19,842 nucleotides of DNA, from assembly GCA_025529335.1 (NCBI GenBank), contig JAMYHX010000642.1, forward strand, positions 1 to 19,842, in the 5' to 3' direction. Position numbers and translations under genes: made by a program. This stretch comes from Rhizopus sp. PT2906. Lineage: Eukaryota; Mucoromycota; Mucoromycetes; Mucorales; Rhizopodaceae. Positions 17,494 through 19,842 of the stretch are shown here, piece after piece; the first letter of the stretch is position 1, and each line of letters starts with the position of its first letter. The notes beneath the pieces were generated by a model. It was given only the letters and a program-made list of their open reading frames with translations. It was not told the origin of the DNA and did no database searches.

Positions 17494-18516
17494 GTTACGT
17501 ATATTTTTGAACATGATCTTGAAGAAGATTTCAAATTTGTAGAAAAGTTGGAAATAGAAGAGCTATTGGCTGGTGTCGGCAAGTGTGTGTTGATAGGTCC
17601 TGATTGGCGCGTGTAGTGTCCACGCTATTATTCAGTGCTTACATATAATATCTAGAGTTGAACCTAATGTTACTATAAGATCTGTCACACCTTAATCAAA
17701 TGTGGTCAATGCAGTTCAAAAATATCTCAGCTTCTGACTATATAAATATTGATTGTGCTATCATCTCTTTTCTCTTTACTTTATTCCGAATAAAGATGCA
17801 TCATAGTCTCATCGTACTTTTTACTTTGTTTAAAGCTATTTTCAAAACCTAAATACAGCATCGCGACATGCTATAATGCATGCATGAAGAAAGCATCATA
17901 GAAAACAGGAGGACATACAGGTACACAAGTAATCAAAGAATTATTGAGACAAAGTCAAGAAAAGCTTGCTGCCATTTCGAAAAATGAAGATTTCCAACTT
18001 TATAAATGGACAGCAAGCAGACAAGTGCTGGCAAGGAATCTGAGAACAAAGTTCGGTGATGATACTATCCTGATAAGTAGCAATTAGTCTGCCGGAAATG
18101 TCAAGTTTCACGAACCCATTAGAGGCGTTGGAATGAGAAGGATGCTAGCTAAACAAGAATTCAAGTTATATCTTCTAGCTTGTGTCCTTCATGTCTGAGC
18201 GGTGAACTTGAATAGTTCAAAAATGTACAAAATCCAAGACCTTTCGAAAGAGAAAAGCAACCAATTGTAACATGTCATGGCCTTTCAAGGTGATTCGTTT
18301 TTGTGTTTATAAATCCAACTCTTATGTTTATTATCTAGGTGCAAAAACCAACAATATTTGGAGATCACGACTGGTGCAATTTCTCGTCATCGTCTTTGGA
18401 ACCGTGATATGGTGCCCACTTTAAATCTCAGGCACATCCTTTTTGGGCTGCGTGAAAACGGAAAAAGACCAGAACGCTTTTGCTACAAGTTTTTGGCATG
18501 TGTCTACAAAAAATAG
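17494..18516 (+). mobile_element. Fanzor/TnpB-like RNA-guided nuclease relic, copy 2
   Basis: Most complete copy. Motifs in order on the plus strand: DFKFVEKLEIEELLAGVGKC and VLIGPDWR (RuvC-I, Asp replaced by Gly; GGT at 17596-17598). About 240 bp of unrelated sequence follows. Next are HRDML, a TAA stop (17874-17876), CMHEESIIENRRTYRYTSNQ, RIIETKSRK, a frame change, INGQQADK / VLARNLRTKFGDDTIL, SSN with TAG (18085-18087) where Trp is expected, SAGNVKFHEPIRGVGMRRML, SLCPSCLSGELE with TAG, and VTCHGLS. A 49-nt GT-AG intron (18290-18338) rejoins RCKNQQYLEITT. Last come RHRLWNRDMVPTLNLRHILF (RuvC-III, Asp kept) and a TAG stop. The zinc ribbon CPSC...C...C shows Tyr at the usual fourth Cys. Intact members are transposon-encoded, guide-RNA-directed DNA nucleases; this copy cannot make one. 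Confidence 0.75.
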
Positions 18517-19044
18517 AATTGTCTATTTTTTTTTTTTAGCGGGTGTCTCATTTATTTTAACTTATTTTTTTGAATCGTCTCATTTTAGCTGTAATACAAG
18601 TATACGTAATTCCACCCGCCCTTTGGCATTAGAATGACTGTGATGCCTAGATCCACGCATTTCCTTTTTTGATTATATTCGCGTCTGTAGTGGAGAATGA
18701 AATCCGAACACTGTCGTTTTACAATGACGTATTTACCTTGATGTATTGAATGAATAATAGCCCTTTATATAAACATATATACATACATATACGCTTAATG
18801 TTGTTCTTTGTTATCAATAGAAGCAAACAATAAGAATAATTAAATGTGTGCATCTTTATGAATAAACAAGAAAAACTTTGGCTTTCTCTTTATAAAAACT
18901 TTTTATTTCTCCACTTTAATAAACAGTTCTTTTCTTCTCTTCTATTTTTATTAAAGAAAAAAAAAAAGTAAATAACATAGAACACTCGTCTAAGAATAAA
19001 ATGAGGATACAGCATCTAACTATTGTATAGATCTACTATCGATC
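18517..19044. promoter_or_regulatory. Upstream region of the PP2C gene
   Basis: 528 bp without a supported gene. It contains a TATATAAACATATATACATACATATA tract within 18763-18792 (split here by description only), a long pyrimidine-rich block near 18890-18950 and a poly-A run at 18958-18967. The TATA-like tract is too far from the ATG to be assigned with certainty. Confidence 0.35.
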
Positions 19045-19842
19045 ATGGGACAAACACTATCTGAACCCATTGTCGAGAAATCGACTCATTCTGGAAAGAA
19101 TCAATATTTATCATTTGCGTTATCAGCCATGCAAGGATGGAGATTAAGTAAAAAAGGAATTGAAACATAAAAGGGATAATAACTTATATACGCTTATAGC
19201 TATGGAGGATGCTCATTGTGCACAACTAGATTTAGATGGTACTGGAGCATGTTTTTTTGGTGTTTATGATGGACATGGAGGTTTATATACATTTATATCA
19301 TACACTGGGAAGAAGAGAAGAGAGAAACTGAAGATAATATGTGCATTTAGGTTCTGCTGTTGCAAAATATACGGGAGAAAGCCTTCATCATCGTGTACGT
19401 GAGTCAGATTACTTTGACAAGAAGGAATATGCCAAGGCTTTGACAGATGCTTATATGAAGTTGGATAAAGAACTTGCTGAAGGTATGTATATATATATGA
19501 GTAAAGCAAGAAGGCATGAATGTGACATTGATCATATAAATATATATATACATATATAGATCAATCATTCATTTGCGATCCCTCTGGTTGTACAGCTATT
19601 ACTGCTCTTATTATTCCCGAAGAGAAAGCTATCTATGCTGTATGTAAATTTTATAGAGTAATAAGAAAAGTTGAACAATAAGACTGAGATTTATCTTAGG
19701 CAAATGCAGGAGATTCAAGAGCGATTATCAGTGTAAACGGTAAAAGCAAAGCATTGTCATATGATCACAAGCCATCTGATCCAAAGGAATCTGAGCGTAT
19801 CAACAATGCTGGTGGTTTCGTAGAATTTAATCGTGTCAATGG
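19045..19842 (+). CDS. PTC2-like: Protein phosphatase 2C, Ptc2/Ptc3 type (5' part; runs off the window)
   Basis: Five exons are visible (19045-19147, 19200-19280, 19351-19482, 19560-19639, 19700 to the window end), with all joins in phase. They give about 180 residues of the N-terminal half. PP2C enzymes are Mg2+/Mn2+-dependent Ser/Thr phosphatases; yeast Ptc2/3 damp the Hog1 and DNA-damage checkpoint pathways. Visible motifs: MGQTLSEP (Gly2 followed by Ser/Thr at position 6, a consensus for N-myristoylation), GWRLTMEDAH, FFGVYDGHGG with the metal-binding Asp and Gly, SGCTAITALI and ANAGDSRAI, then YDHKPSDPKESERINNAGGF. The Ptc2/3 assignment rests on the MGQ-L-S-P start and the DHKP...E..RI..AGG block. 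The C-terminal half, including the last metal-binding Asp residues, lies outside. Confidence 0.93.

Noticed and set aside
18443..18637. 64-codon plus-strand open frame
   Set aside because: Starts in a wrong frame over the RuvC-III end of the Fanzor-like relic and runs through a poly-T tract.
1..19842. CRISPR arrays, tRNA or rRNA genes
   Set aside because: No regularly spaced repeats and no T-loop/D-loop pattern seen by eye on either strand; a covariance search would be needed to exclude a tRNA fully.

Overview
The window looks like nuclear DNA of a filamentous fungus of the Mucoromycota, probably Mucorales. It is AT-rich and has compact protein genes with many short GT-AG introns (about 46-78 nt), very short intergenic gaps and long A/T homopolymers. 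Decayed gene families of a kind I recall from Mucorales genomes fill the non-genic stretches. All exon models were read by eye from reading-frame continuity, splice signals and family motifs; none is backed by a search or transcript.

Left part (1-5.4 kb): five compact genes alternate in strand. They are a DGAT1-type acyltransferase (-), succinate dehydrogenase assembly factor SDHAF4 (+), a Spo7/CNEP1R1-like subunit of the lipin phosphatase complex (-), a mitochondrial LEA-like protein (+) and a PDCD2/Tsr4 ribosomal-protein chaperone (-). Head-to-head pairs share promoters of 212 and 234 bp. Tail-to-tail pairs are 6 and 67 bp apart. DGAT1 and Spo7 act on the same diacylglycerol pool: Nem1-Spo7 activates lipin, which makes diacylglycerol, and DGAT1 turns it into triacylglycerol.

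Middle (5.4-12.0 kb): a decayed stretch (5.4-7.4 kb) holds coding debris, including a PD-(D/E)XK-like fragment. Next come a nine-exon AidB-type acyl-CoA dehydrogenase (-) and a head-to-head PHD-JmjC histone demethylase of the JHD1/KDM2 type (+).

Right part (12.0-19.0 kb): a graveyard of mobile elements and lineage-specific genes. It holds two relics of a Fanzor/TnpB-like (RuvC plus zinc ribbon) RNA-guided-nuclease family on opposite strands. It also holds a Crypton-type tyrosine-recombinase relic (-), a GCR1-like DNA-binding-domain relic (+), a transposase-type helix-turn-helix scrap (+) and a spliced, frameshifted pseudogene of an uncharacterised family (-). Both Fanzor relics carry Gly in place of the expected first RuvC aspartate. 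The window ends inside a PP2C phosphatase gene (+) of the Ptc2/Ptc3 type.

The most interesting content is the pair of Fanzor-like relics and the shared loss of a predicted catalytic residue. All complete genes look like ordinary housekeeping or accessory fungal genes.
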